From positions 195,623,918-195,687,917 of the forward strand of contig NC_134400.1 of assembly GCF_050003625.1 (NCBI RefSeq): a stretch of DNA of 64,000 bases, given 5' to 3'. Below the pieces are notes generated by a model that saw only the letters and a program-made list of their open reading frames with translations, did no database searches and was not told where the DNA came from. Below, one piece after another: positions 48,414 through 60,623 of the stretch. Every line of letters starts with the position of its first letter. The stretch's first letter is position 1. The position numbers and the translations under genes are program-made. The stretch is from Haematobia irritans (lineage: Eukaryota; Arthropoda; Insecta; Diptera; Muscidae).

Positions 48414-48700
48414 GTTGCTTTGTTCAAAATGTTCGAACACATGTATGTGTGTGTTGAAAATATAAGGGCACCACAAATTCACCATACTCATGTTGGTGGC
48501 GACATCTATTGTACATTTTGTGCGGAATGAAAGTATTTGTAAAACATTGACAGTGTTTTATCGCCATAAAGTCGAAAGTCTGTTATTTTATATTTGCGAA
48601 CAGTAGGCTTTTTTGAATTTTTTTTGTAGGAAAAAGGTTTTGTATAAGAAAAACATTTATAAGAAAATAAAAAAAGGGATTAAAGAACAATTTGGCAATC

Positions 48701-48769
48701 ATGGCAGTGCAAGCAAAGAGCCTGTTCGTAATAGAAGATCCTACACTGAAAAAAAAAATGTTTATGTGA
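48701..48769 (+). CDS. Candidate divergent start, 22 codons
   Basis: The ATG has a good insect-like context (CAATCATGGC) and opens 22 codons (MAVQAKSLFVIEDPTLKKK...) to TGA, 22 bp before DINE-like element C. Codon use in the first 15 codons looks non-random, but no donor or longer frame follows. It could be the start of a gene whose continuation was lost to the insertion, or chance. Confidence 0.15.
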   Translation: MAVQAKSLFVIEDPTLKKKMFM

Positions 48770-48790
48770 TATTAAAGATTACACAATAAA

Positions 48791-50616
48791 ACAAGTATAT
48801 ACGGCCGTAAGTTCGGCCAGGCCGAATCTTATGTACCCTCCACCATGGATTGCGTAGGAACTTCTACTAAAGGCTGTCATCCACAATCGAATTACTTGGG
48901 TTGCGATAACACTTGCCGATGGCAAGGTATCGTAAAACTTTTTAACACTGTCTTTTAAATTGTAAGTTAGTCCATAAGGGGTATATATTAAACAAAAAAA
49001 AAAGGCCGATTAAATACGTATATAATTCAGTTTGACAAAATTTTCTATAGAAATAAAATTTTGACAAAATTTTCTATAGAAATAAAAACTTGGCAAAATT
49101 TTCGATAGAAATAAAATGTTGACAAAATTTTCTATGGAAGTAAAATGTTGACAAAATTTTCTATAGCAATAAAATTTTGACAAAATTTTCTATAAAAATA
49201 AAATGTTGACAAAATTTTCTATAGAAATAAAATGTTGACAAAATGTTCTATAGAAATAAAATGTTGTCAAAATTGTTTATAGAAATAAAATGTTGACAAA
49301 ATTTTCTACAGAAATAAATTTTTTACAAAATTTTCTATAGAAATAAAATTTTGACAAAATTTTCTATAGAAATAAAAACTTGGCAAAATTTTCGATAGAA
49401 ATAAAATGTTGACAAAATTTTCTATGGAAGTAAAATGTTGACAAAATTTTCTATAGCAATAAAATTTTGACAAAATTTTCTATAAAAATAAAATGTTGAC
49501 AACATTTTCTATAGAAATAAAATGTTGACAAAATGTTCTATAGAAATAAAATGTTGTCAAAATTGTTTATAGAAATAAAATGTTGACAAAATTTTCTACA
49601 GAAATAAATTTTTTACAAAATTTTCTATAGAAATAAAATTTTGACAAAATTTTCTATGGAAAAAAAATGTTGATAAACATTGCTATAGAAATAAACTTTT
49701 TACAAAACTTTCTATAGAAATAAACTTTTGACAAAACTTTCTATAGTAATAAAATTTGACAATTTTCACATGGCTGTTAGAGGCCATATACTAACGAAAT
49801 GTACCAAATTTCAACCGCATCGGATGATTTTTGCTCCTCCAAGAGGCTCCGGAGGTCAAATCTGGGGATCGGTTTATATGGGAGCTATATATAATTATGG
49901 ACCAATTTTTGCATGGTTGTTAGAGACCATATACTAACACCACGTACCAAATTTCAATCTGGTAGGATGAATTTTGCTCCTCCAAGAGGCTCCGGAGGTC
50001 AAATCTGGGGATCGGTTTATATGGGAGCTATATATATTTATGGACCGATATGGACCAATTTTTGCATGGTTGTTAGAGACCGTATACTAACATCAGGTAC
50101 CAAATATCAACCGGATCGGATGAATTTTGCCCCTCCAAGAGACTCCGGAGGTCAAATCTGGGGATCGGTTTATATGGGGGCTATATATAATTATGGACCG
50201 ATATGGACCAATTTTGGCATGGTTGTTAGAGACCGTATACTTAGACCACGTACCAAATTTCAACTGGATCGGATGAATTTTGCTGCTCCGGAAGGCTCCG
50301 CAAGCCAAATTTGGGGATCGGTTTATATGGGGGCTATACGTAAACGTGGGCCGATATGGCCCATTTTCAATACCATCCGACCTACATCAATAACAACTAC
50401 TTGTGCCAAGTTTTAAGTCGATAGCTAGTTTCGTTCGGAAGTTAGCGTGATTTCCACAGACGGACGGACAGACGGACGGACATGCTTAGATCGACTCAGA
50501 ATTTCACCACGACCCAGAATATATATACTTTATGGGGTCTTAGAGCAAAATTTCGATGTGTTACAAACGGAATGACAAAGTTAATATACCCCCATCCTAT
50601 GGTGGAGGGTATAAAA
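48791..50616 (+). mobile_element. DINE/HINE-like element C, complete
   Basis: The head starts ACAAGTATATACGGCCGTAA with the hairpin TTCGGCCAGGCCGAA, then TACCCTCCACCAT. It continues with the family-specific GTATATATTAAAC, a 29-bp array (49030-49765), monomers with landmarks at 49875, 50018, 50171 and 50324 (143, 153, 153 bp), and the tail ending ATGGTGGAGGGTATAAAA, inverse of the head motif. The 29-bp array contains a 290-bp duplication, exactly ten units. The 167-codon open frame is repeat-derived. Confidence 0.82.
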
Positions 50617-50628
50617 AAAAAAAACTTT

Positions 50629-50702
50629 GGTCGAAGCAGGGATCGAACCCACGACCCTTGGCATGCAAGTCGGACGTAGCAACCACTGCTCCACGGTACC
50701 AA
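50629..50702 (-). mobile_element. tRNA-like SINE head (minus)
   Basis: The minus-strand sequence has a tRNA-like layout: A-box region near 50679-50697 (CCGTGGAGCAGTGGTTGC), B box GGTTCGATCCC at 50639-50649, then GCTTCGACCAAAG and a T run that would terminate Pol III. It resembles the head of the SINE family above, but differs from it and lacks the SINE body. A pseudo-tRNA is the alternative. It abuts the A-rich end of element C. Confidence 0.55.
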
Positions 50703-50814
50703 ACTAAATGTTTGTTTCTGTTAAATAAACTTTGTTTATTCGGTTCGTGGGCGCCGCAAGCTATGGTATATAAATATAACTTATATGGAAATTTATCCAT
50801 TGATGACCATAACA

Positions 50815-50890
50815 AGTACAAAGCTCAGTGGTTAGTGTATTGGCTTACAAAGTGCATGGTCCGCGGTTCGATTCTCCGTCCAGGCGAAAG
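50815..50890 (+). mobile_element. tRNA-like SINE head (plus)
   Basis: A-box-like AAGCTCAGTGGTTAG starts at 50821 and B-box-like GGTTCGATTCT lies at 50865-50875, with tRNA-like spacing of 44 bp between box starts. It is followed by CCAGGCGAAAGGTAAAAA. The acceptor stem does not pair convincingly, so a functional tRNA gene is unlikely. A tRNA-derived SINE continuing to about 50960 is the best reading. Confidence 0.5.
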
Positions 50891-51199
50891 GTAAAAAAAA
50901 TTTAAATTTATAAAATCGTATAATTTCTTCTACATTGTTGGTATTACAGGAAAAGGTGTTAAGAACTAAAAAACCTCGTGGATGTGAGAAAGATGTGAGG
51001 GAAAATGCAATTAGCAAGAAAACAATGTTTTTGGAGTGTCCTTATGAAATTGTTTTTACATCCTGGAAAAGAATAAACGTTTATCACAAAAAGTATATAC
51101 TTTTCTTCCAAATACACTTCCTTACAGCGAAAAGCAAATGAGGAACGAACTTTGTTTGTCTAAAATTTCGTTTGGGAGGAAAGAATTATTTTTTTGCGT
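50891..51199. other. Unassigned sequence
   Basis: About 300 bp following the tRNA-like head. The first 70 bp may be SINE body. The rest has no match within the window and no convincing open frame. Confidence 0.35.
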
Positions 51200-52228
51200 G
51201 TATATATATATTAGAAGTTTAGGAAAATTAGAGTAATTTTTACAACTTTTCGACTAAGCAGTGGCGATTTAACAAGGAAAATGTTGGTATTTTGACCATT
51301 TTTGTCGAAATCAGAAAAACATATATATGGGAGCTATATCTAAATCTGAAGCGATTTCAATCAAATTTGGTACACATGACTATATTACTAATTGTACTCC
51401 TAGTGCAAAATTTCAACCAAATTGGGCCGAAACTCTGGCTTCTGGGGCCATATAAGTCCATATCGGGCGAAAAATATATATGTGGATTGAAATCTGAACC
51501 GATTTCAATCAAATTGGGCACACTTGACTATACGACTAAGTGTTATGTTTGTGCAAAATTTCAAGCAAATCGGTATAAAACTCTGGCTGCTGGGTCCATA
51601 TTAGTGCATATCGGGCGAAAGATATATATGGGAGCTATATCTAAATCTGAACCGATTTCAATCACATTTTGCACCCTTGACTATACTACTAATTGTACTC
51701 CTAGTTCAAAATTTCAACCAAATTCGGCAAAAAATCTGGCTTCTGTGGCCATATAAGGCCATGTCGGGCGAAAGATATATATGGGAGCTATATCTAAATC
51801 TGAAACGATTTCAATCAAATTTTGCACACTTGACTATACGACTAAGTGTTATGTTTGTGCAAAATTTCAAGCAAATCGGTATAAAATTCTGGCTGCTGGC
51901 CATATTAGTGCATATCGGGCGAAAGATATATATGGGAGCTATATCTAAATCTGAACAGATTTCTTCCAAAATCAATAGGTTTCTATTCTGACCCAAATTA
52001 AGAACATGTGACAAATGTGAAGGCGATTGGACTTAAATTGCGATCTAGACTTTGATCATAAAAATGTGTTCACAGACAGACGGACGGACAGACGGACATG
52101 GCTCAGGGACCCACCCTGAGCATTATTGCCAAAGACACCATGTGTCTATCTCGTCTGCTTCTGGGTGTTACAAACATATGCACTAACTTATAATACCCTG
52201 TTCCACAGTGTGGCGCAGGGTATAAAAA
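51200..52228 (+). mobile_element. DINE/HINE-like element F, 5'-truncated
   Basis: The first 140 bp (ATATTAGAAGTTTAGGAAAA ... GTCGAAATCAGAAAAAC) are nearly identical to 56865-57010 in element E1, so the two belong to one sub-family. F lacks the CAAGTA-type head. Monomers with TATATGGGAGCTATATC occur at about 51329, 51630, 51783 and 51934 (301, 153, 151 bp). After GACAGACGGACGG the tail ends in the hairpin CCCTGTTCCACAG ... GTGGCGCAGGGTATAAAA. Confidence 0.72.
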
Positions 52229-52743
52229 CACTGCTAATGTTTACACCACACCATTGTTAAAAAAGGTGAATAATCAGTTGGCGACATCTATTGGAATTTT
52301 ATAGTAATTTTATGTAATATGGTATAAAAATAAAATAGTTCACCATATTTGTCTCCCGGAGAAAATTAAAATTTTGAATTTCAATTTCTTTATATCAGAT
52401 GTATATTAATTGTTAGTAAGGGATTCATTATTAAACGTTTTAGCGAAACGTAAATTATATATTGAAATACGAAAATATAAAAAATTCTCTTATCTCTTCT
52501 CTACCAGCCACAGTTTACATTTTGTCCACACTTGGGAGGTGTCCATTTATGAGAGGTTAATTTTAATGTGGTATTTAATAAAGCTAATGAATTTCCCACT
52601 TTTGTCTGTCCGCTTTCCAGAGTGCCCAAGAATTAGAAGTTTATCTGGCTTTCGACTTTTAATAATCTTCAAAGTCGACTAATTTATATTTGGTGTTTTT
52701 GAAAATCCAGTTAAATGCAGAATTTGAATGTGTTTTTATGCTG
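52229..52743. other. Non-repetitive sequence
   Basis: About 500 bp of mixed sequence. A 90-codon plus frame (52410-52682) has no recognisable motif and is probably chance. Confidence 0.4.
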
Positions 52744-53258
52744 CACTCAAAAAAAAGTGAACTCTCTATTTCACTAAAGCCAATTTAACTTTATTTTAGT
52801 TCATGGATTTATTATGTTTGAAGAAAGTTCCCTTTACTCTAATAATTTTTTGTTTACGTTAGTTAAATTAACTAAAACCGAGGAAAAAAATATACTCAAA
52901 TGAAGCATAAAGATAAACTAAAATCGTGTCTTCCACAAAATAGTTCAGAATTTCTTTAAATTTGTAAATTTTACCAAAAATGCGTCCATCATGAACTTCG
53001 TATGTCACTAAAGACATTCTTGCAATTTTGAACTCCAAGTTTTTCCTTCAAACTACAAAATTTTCTTTAACAAGTGAAAAAACCTAGTTATGTCTAATAA
53101 ATTTTCTTGAATTTGTCGAAAAATATTTACTTATTTTTATGACATCGGCGTGATGCCAACGTTTGTAATACTGTTTAGTTAAAATTTTCTACAAATATTC
53201 AAAATTTTCTGAAATTACGGAAAATTTTCTTCCTGGTGGGTTCACTGTTTTTTCAGTG
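52744..53258. mobile_element. Short TIR element (MITE-like)
   Basis: The left end CACTCAAAAAAAAGTGAAC and the right end read inverted, CACTGAAAAAACAGTGAAC, form terminal inverted repeats of about 20-25 bp enclosing about 470 bp. Inside, words such as AAAATTTTCT and AGTTAAAT recur loosely. No transposase frame is present. A TG dinucleotide flanks both sides but is too short to be a firm target duplication. The superfamily is not determined. Confidence 0.55.
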
Positions 53259-53332
53259 TGAAAAAAAAAACAGAAATTGAAATCGCGACGACGGTCAAAG
53301 CCGACGTTGAATAATTTCAATTTTCGATGTCC

Positions 53333-54354
53333 TTTTTATACCCTCCACCATAGGATGGGGGGTATATTAACTTTGTCATTCCGTTTGTAACACATCGAAA
53401 TATTGCTCTAAGACCCCATAAAGTATATATATTCTGGGTCGTGGAGAAATTCTGAGTCGATCTGAGCATGTCCGTCCGTCCGTCTGTTGAAATCACGCTA
53501 ACTTCCGAACGAATCAAGCTATCGATTTGAAACTTTGCACAAGTAGTTGTTATTGACGTAGGTCGGATGGTATTGCAAATGGGCCATATTGGTCCACTTT
53601 TACGTATAGCCCCCATATAAACGGACCCCCAAATTTGGCTTGCGAATCCTCTAAGAGAAGCAAATTTCATCCGAACCGGCAGAAATTTGGTACATGGTGT
53701 AAGTATATGGTCTCCAACAACCATGCAAAAATTGGTCCACATCGGTCCACTTTTACGTATAGCCCCCATATAAACGGACACCCAAATTTGGCTTGCGAAT
53801 CCTCTAAGAGAAGCAAATTTCATCCGATCCGGCTGAAATTTGGTACATGGTGTTAATATATGGTCTCCAATGACCATGAAAAAATTGGTCCACATCGGTC
53901 CATAATTATATATAGCCCCCATATAAACCGATCATCAGATTTGACCTCCGGAGCCTCTTGGAAGAGCAAAATTCATCTGATTCGGTTGAAATTTGGTACC
54001 TGAAGTTAGTATATGGTATCCAACAACAGTGCAGGAATTGGTTCATATCAGTCCATAATTATATATAGCCCCCATATAAACCGATCATCAGATTTGTTAT
54101 ATATAGCCATCAGATAAATCACACAAAAATTGGTCCTTATAATCCATATTTCAATTCTGGCTCTCTACGTATTGTTTAATACATACCACGTATGGACTAA
54201 CTCACAATTTAGAAAACGATGTTAAGCTGTTTTAAGATACCACAACCCAAGTAATTCGATTGTCGATGACAGTCTTTCGTAGAAGTTTCTACGCAATCCA
54301 TGATGGAGGGTACATAAGATTCGGCCTGGCCGAACTTACGACCTTATATACTTG
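53333..54354 (-). mobile_element. DINE/HINE-like element G, complete, minus orientation
   Basis: The tail is at the left (TATACCCTCCACCATAGG) and the head at the right (ATGGAGGGTACATAAG, TTCGGCCTGGCCGAA, ending TATACTTG before TTTTATTT). It carries about three to four 153-bp-type monomers (53600-54060) and no 29-bp array. It is the mirror-orientation relative of B, C and H. Its 201-codon minus frame is repeat-derived. Confidence 0.8.
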
Positions 54355-56336
54355 TTTTATTTACAAATTATTACAAATCCTTATTCGAACTTTTCTACTC
54401 GAAGAGAGTGACTATGATTACCTCAAACATGGTTCAACAGTTAATTTTTCACGTCTAATACGGAGTATTTTTGTAGCAAAAATATTGTTTTCTTACCAAA
54501 TATATCTATGCTTACCGAAACAAGGTAAATAATATCTAAAAAAATTAGCATAGTTTAAGGTGATCATAATCATTCTTGGGGTATTTACAAGGTGGGGACC
54601 TCATAAATCATGATGAAAATATATGCGGGATCGTACCACGTGAGTCCTTTTCCACGAACAAATTCTGTATCTGGTCTAAATTTCTACATGTTGCATGCAT
54701 AATTGACAGCGTTATCGTGGTGATAACAGACAGATAGAAATGCCAAGTATATAATTACTATCTTTTAATGGTGGGTGGAAAATCCCTATCAAGTAATAAA
54801 AGCCGCATTTTAATCTCCATTTCAATAATCACATCAATTCCCATCTCATTTGATTTTTATGATTGAAATATGTTTTTCATCTATTTGCTTGGGTGCACCA
54901 TCTTGTGATGGATGGTAAAAAGGCACTTTTTGGAGTCAATTAAAGTCCGTTTTTTATCCCAATTTCATTCTAGTTTTTTTTTACCACTTAATGTCCCATT
55001 TCATTAGCCTCTAATGATTGAAATATTTGCTTGTGATTGCTAATTATATAATATTGGTCATCTGTAGACCATATCTGTGGTATTGTGATATCCAGTATGC
55101 TTAGAAATCGCTTTGCCATCAGCAGAGTCAGCAAACACAGTTGGATGCAAAAGGAATCCCCCCCCCCCAGTTGATGGTGGTAGCTATAAGACAATATAAC
55201 AATAGATTTCATCCCCTAATCTGGTCAATTGAATCGAATTTATGTCTAAATGACAGACAAGTGGGGGCAGACATAAAAGCTCTAAAAGTTTCAAGTATAA
55301 CTGTTCGATGATAAAATGTCTTCAGATGATTGCTTTAAGGCCACTTAATTGCTTTGGGCATTTTCTTTATGGAGTCAATGAAGGTAAAACTTAGATGAAG
55401 ACTAACATATCCGTATAAACCCCCCACCGCACTTCGCAAAAACGCACTTTAATCAAGACAACCGGTCGGTTACAGACAATCAAGCTTGTTCACACGTGCA
55501 TATAAACTTGCCTAATAGCAGACATACAGACAGACAGACAATACAAAGATATCATCCCCAAAAAACTGTTAAGCAGACATGGAGACCAACCACTCTTCAT
55601 TATACGCACTTTCTTTTATTTAGATGCCGGTTGGATGTAGGCACACACACAGCCACAAACACTCATGTAAACATTGCACCTGATTTATGTCAATCCCGAA
55701 AACGGTCTACCAAACACACACACACACATTTCAACCCTCTTTGGTGAAATTCTCATGCACACCAAAGGCCAAAGGACTTTTACAAAAGTTTCTTAATTTG
55801 CATAGACATACAACCACAGAGGTTTGATAAAAGCAGACAGACAGACAAACCAACAGACAGAGATACTGTCTGTAATGTAATAAAGCGGAAGTTTGGAAAA
55901 TTTTCAGAAACAATTCAATGCCATACAAACATGGCAATGTTCATTCGGTCAAACGCATAATGTGAGAGCATGTTGAGGGAGAGAGCGAGAGAATACCAAA
56001 GTATTTCTGTGAAAGGCTTTAACATCACAGCTGCATGTATAGAACTCACACAAATACAGTTATAAATGAATGTATAGATGCAATGACTGAAATAGATTTC
56101 AGATGTTGTTGCTGGTTTTGTTATTTTTTTTTGTAAAAATGCGTATAGCATTACAAGTGACTGCGTAATTTTAAATATATGTAAATTTTTATGTAAATTT
56201 TATATGTAGAACGAATCGTAATGATAAGAAATAAATCTCGCCGTAGCTTTAGATGGAGTTTAACCAAGCTCCTAAAAGTATGTAACAAAAATGTTTTTGA
56301 TTTCAATCATTTGAATGGTGTACATTTTACATTAGC
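54355..56336. other. Non-repetitive island
   Basis: About 2 kb of mixed sequence with a poly-C run near 55158, CAGACAGACAGA tracts (55520-55545, 55835-55860) and (CA)n near 55715. An old CCTAAAAGTATG repeat lies at 56270. No exon was recognised. Confidence 0.45.
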
Positions 56337-56344
56337 ATGGTAAG
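56337..56344 (+). repeat. 8-bp target-site duplication, left
   Basis: ATGGTAAG directly precedes CAGTGGTGCCAA. The identical octamer follows the other end at 62909-62916. Eight-base duplications are characteristic of hAT transposition. Confidence 0.85.
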
Positions 56345-56545
56345 CAGTGGTGCCAAATGTTTTAGGCTGAAAATCGTCAATTTTAAAAATATTTTTCGTC
56401 AAATTCGTCAATTCATCCCAAAGAATTCGTCAAAAAATCGTCACGCATAAAACAGCGGAAAAAAAGATTTAGGAACAAAATAAAAGTTTTATTCAAACAT
56501 CTGAGGCATCCATATATTGTTTACACAATAACGCTGTTATTAAAA

Positions 56546-57754
56546 CCAGTAAGGAAAGTCTAAAGTCGGGCGGGGCCGACTATATTATACCCTGCACCAC
56601 TTTGTAGATCTAAATTTTCGATACCATATCACATCCGTCAAATGTGTTGGGGGCTATATATTGTCCCAAATACATACATTTAAATATCCTCGATCTGGAA
56701 GAATTTGATAGACTTCTACAAAATCTATAGACTCAAAATTTAAATCGGCTAATGCACTAGGGTGGAACACAATGTTAGTAAAAAATATGGGAAACGTTTA
56801 AATCTGAAGCAATTTTAAGGAAACTTCGAAAAAGTTTATTTATGATTTATCGCTCGATATATATGTATTAGAAGTTTAGGAAAATTAGATTCATTTTTAC
56901 AACTTTTCGACTAAGCACTGGCGATTTTACAAGGAAAATGTTGGTATTTTGACCATTTTTGTCGAAATCAGAAAAACATATATATGGGAGCTATATCTAA
57001 ATCTGAACCGATTTCAACCAAATTTGGCACGCATAGTTACAATGCTAATTCTACTCCCTGTGCAAAATTTCAACTAAATCGGAGTTAAAAATTGGCCTCT
57101 GTGGTCATATGAGTGTAAATCGGGCGAAAGCTTTATATGGGAGATATATCCAAATCTGAACCGATTTCAAGCAAATTTGGGACGCATAGTTACAACGCTA
57201 ATTCTACTCCTTGTGCAAAATTTCAACTAAATCGGAGCAACAAATTGGCCTCTGTGGGCAAATGAGTGTAAATCGGGCGAAAGCTATATATGAGAGCTAT
57301 ATCTAAATCTGAACCGATTTGGCCGATATTTTGCAAGTTTTTCGAGACTCATAAAATATTCGGATGTACGGAATTTGAGGAAGATCGGTTGATATACACG
57401 CCAGTTATGACCAGATCGGTGAAAAATATATATGGCAGCTATATCTAAATCTGAACCGATTTTTTCCAAAATCAATAGGGATCGTCTTTGAGCCGAAACA
57501 GGACCCTATACCAAATTTTAGGACAATCGAACTAAAACTGCGAGCTGTACTTTGCACACAAAAATACATCAACAGACAGACAGACAGACAGACGGACAGA
57601 CAGACAGACGGACATCGCTAAATCGACTCAGAATTTAATTCTAAGCCGATCCGTATACTAAAAGGTTGGTCTATGATTACTCCTTCTTGGCGTTACATAC
57701 AAATGCACAAACTTAGTATACCCTGTACCACAGTAGTGGTGAAGGGTATAAAAA
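56546..57754 (+). mobile_element. DINE/HINE-like element E1
   Basis: The head is CCAGTAAGGAAAGTCTAAAG followed by TCGGGCGGGGCCGACTATAT and TACCCTGCACCAC. Monomer landmarks are at 56981, 57134, 57287 and 57429 (153, 153, 142 bp). A GACAGACAGACGG tract and the tail GTACCACAGTAGTGGTGAAGG then GTATAAAA follow. It is inserted in the hAT element, tail-to-tail with E2. Confidence 0.8.
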
Positions 57755-57969
57755 GGTTTAATTCATTTTAGTTACATGAATAATGCCGTTTAAATCTCTT
57801 ATTAAGTCATATAGTTTCCAGTTTTTTATTTGAAATAAATTTTTAATTTATTTAAAATAATATATCTGATTGTGACCACATGTACTACATTGTTTAACAA
57901 AATTTTCTTGACAGAACAATTTCCTATTCATCAAGCGAATTTAAATCCTTATTACTTGCTTATATATAA

Positions 57970-59313
57970 TTTTTATACCCTTCACCACTACTGTGGTACA
58001 GGGTATAATAAGTTTGTGCATTTGTATGTAACGCCAAGAAATAATTGTCATAGACCCATCTTTTAGTATACCGATCGGCTTAGAATTAAATTCTGAGTCG
58101 ATTTAGCGATGTCCATCTGTTTGTCTGTCCGTCCGTCCGTCCGTCCGTCCGTCCGTCTGTCTGTATATGTAATTTTGTGCACAAAGTACAGCTCGCAGTT
58201 TAAGGGCAAATATGACATAATGTCTTTCTTCGGGTAGAAGACAATCGCTATTGGTTTTGGAAAACATCGGTTCAGATTTAGATATAGCTGCCATATATAG
58301 TTATCACCGATTTGATCATAATTCACGTATTTATGAACCGACGTTCTTCAAATTTTGTACATCTGAATGTTTTGTCAGTCCCGTAAAAACTGCCAAATAT
58401 CAGCTAAATCGGTTTAGATTTATATATAGCTCCCATATATATCTTTCGTCCGATTTGGACTTATATGGTCCCAAAAGCGAGAGTTTTGGCCTGATTTGCT
58501 TCAAATTTTGCACAACGAGTACGTTTAATAGTATCGTTAATTGTGCCAAATTTAGTTGAACTCGGTTCAGATTTAAATATAGCTCCCCTATATATCTTTC
58601 GTCCGATTTTGACTTATATGGCTTCAAAAGCCAGAGTTTTGCCCTGATTTGCTTCAAATTTTGCACAACGAGTACGTTTAATAGTATCGGTAATTGTGCC
58701 AAATTTAGTTGACATCGGTTCAGATTTAGATATAGCTCCCCTATATATCTTTCGTCCGATTTGGACTTATATGGCCCCAAAAGCGAGAGTTTGCCGTGAT
58801 TTGCTTCAAATTTCGCGCAAGGAGTGCGTTTAGTAGTATCGGTAATTGTGCCAAATTTGGTTGAAATCGGTTCAGATTTAGATATGGCTCCCATATATAT
58901 CTTCCGTCCTATTTGCACTCATATGACCAGGGGGGCCAAAGTTATACTCCCGTTTACGTGAAAAGTCGCATAGATAGCAGAATTATTATTCTAACTATAC
59001 ATGTCAAATTTAGTCAAAAACGGTTCAGATTATATATAGCTCCCATATATACGTACACCAGAGTTGGGGAAATATGGTAGACTGTTACACATTTTAGACC
59101 CATTTTCAATGGAAGTTTCCTCCAATTAACTGGATAGCGTTAGCCGATTTAAATTCTAATTATAAAGATTTTGTAGAAGTAAAAAAAATTGTCTCCTTTA
59201 TATAGCTTCCAGCAAATGTGAAGTAGTTGAGATGTAACACAAATTTTGGCCTACATAGGGGTGAAGGGTATCATATAGTCGGCCCCGACCGACTTTAGAC
59301 TTTACTTACTTGT
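57970..59313 (-). mobile_element. DINE/HINE-like element E2, minus orientation
   Basis: Mirror copy of the E1 sub-family. The tail is at the left (TATACCCTTCACCACTACTG), then a (GTCC)n tract at 58125-58160. Monomers with TCCCATATAT landmarks lie at 58431, 58584, 58737, 58889 and 59041 (153, 153, 152, 152 bp). The head is at the right (AGTCGGCCCCGACCGACTTT, AGACTTTACTTACTTG). The two heads make a ~50-bp inverted repeat enclosing both copies. Confidence 0.8.
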
Positions 59314-59661
59314 TATTATTATTTCTATTATGAATAAATAAATAAAGTGAATTTAACTAGACTGGCTTCATAGCAATCAGAATTATTTAGCTTTAAATAG
59401 TTTTTAGACAAAAGAATACCTTGCAATGTTTAAGTTTCAAAGGGATTTCGAATTTTAGGTTTATATATATTGATTGCTTTGAAATTCTTTCTACATTGGA
59501 GACGGCTGGAAACAAGCTACATATAAATTGTCATATTATTGAGATCCAAAATAACTCGTTTACATTACAACTTATGAAAATCGTCAACTTAACAGGTTCG
59601 CTGATAAGTCCCCGGTCTAACAAGGAGAAACACATTTTTTTTTTGTCAAAATTCATTTTTA

Positions 59662-60623
59662 TTATTCAACATAGTTCCCTTCAAGAGCGATACAACGATT
59701 ATAACGACCTTCCAATTTTTTGATACCATTTTGGTAGTACTCCTTCGGTTTTGCCTCAAAATAGGCCTCAGTTTCGGCGATCACCTCTTCATTGCAGCCA
59801 AATTTTTTCCCTGCGAGCATCCTTTTGAGGTCTGAGAACAAGAAAAAGTCGCTGGGGCCAGATCTGGAGAGTACGGTGGGTGGGGAAGCAATTCGAAGCC
59901 CAATTCATGAATTTTTGCCATCGTTCTCAATGATCTGTGGCACGGTGCGTTGTCTTGGTGGAACAACACTTTTTTCTTCTTTATATGGGTCTGTTTTGCC
60001 GCGATTTCGACCTTCAAACGTTCCAATATCGCTGTTGATGGTTTTTCCCTTCTCAAGATAATCGATAAAAATTATTCCATGTGCATCCCAAAAAACAGAG
60101 GCCATTACTTTGCCAGCGGACTTTTGAGTCGTTCCACGCTTCGGACATGGTTCACCGACCGCTGTCCACCCAGCCGATGGAAAAACTCGGGTGTGTTGCG
60201 AGTTAACAGCTGCAAACAACGCTCAGAATCATCAACAAGTTTTTTTTTTCTGTCAAATGTGAGCTCGCGCGGCACCCATTTTGCACAGAGCTTCCGCATA
60301 TCCAAATATTGATGAATGATATGACCAACACATTCCTTTGATATCTTTAAAGCCTCTGCTATCTCGATCAACTTCATCTTACGGTCATTCAAAATCATTT
60401 TGTGGATTTTTTTAATGTTTTCGTCGGTAGCCACCTCTTTCGGGCGTCCATTGCCTTCACCGTCCTCCATGCTCATTTCACCACGTTTGAATTTTGCATA
60501 CCAATCAATTATTGTTGATTTCCCTGGGGCAGAGACCGAAAACTCATTATCAAGCCAAGTTTTTGCTTCCACCGTAGTTTTTCCCTTCAGAAAACAGAAT
60601 TTTATCAAAACACGAAATTCCTT
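59662..60623 (-). pseudogene. Mariner transposase, inactivated
   Basis: The N-terminal two-thirds read well: EFRVLIKFCFLKGKTTVEAK, then the helix-turn-helix region and WVPREL at about 60280-60310. An internal deletion near 60180 removes the segment containing the first catalytic Asp (the DETW region) and shifts frame. A small deletion near 60035 and a one-base loss near 59852 shift it again. QDNAPCH and HPPYSPDLAP mark the second catalytic Asp region and the stretch before the third. The frame ends in NYVE and a stop at 59662-59664. The start is destroyed by element H, and the ATG position reads GTG. Related elements encode a transposase of about 350 residues. This copy cannot make one. Confidence 0.93.

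Noticed and set aside
50093..50308. Antisense frames across the 153-bp monomers
   Set aside because: They arise from the stop-poor repeat on the opposite strand and carry no motif.
54260..54532. Plus-strand frames with FYAIHDGGYI-like text (also at 62445)
   Set aside because: They translate the head of DINE-like elements G and H in antisense.
58125..58160. (GTCC/GTCT)n tract as an independent microsatellite
   Set aside because: It is the standard CAGACGGACGG tract found before the tail in every DINE-like copy.
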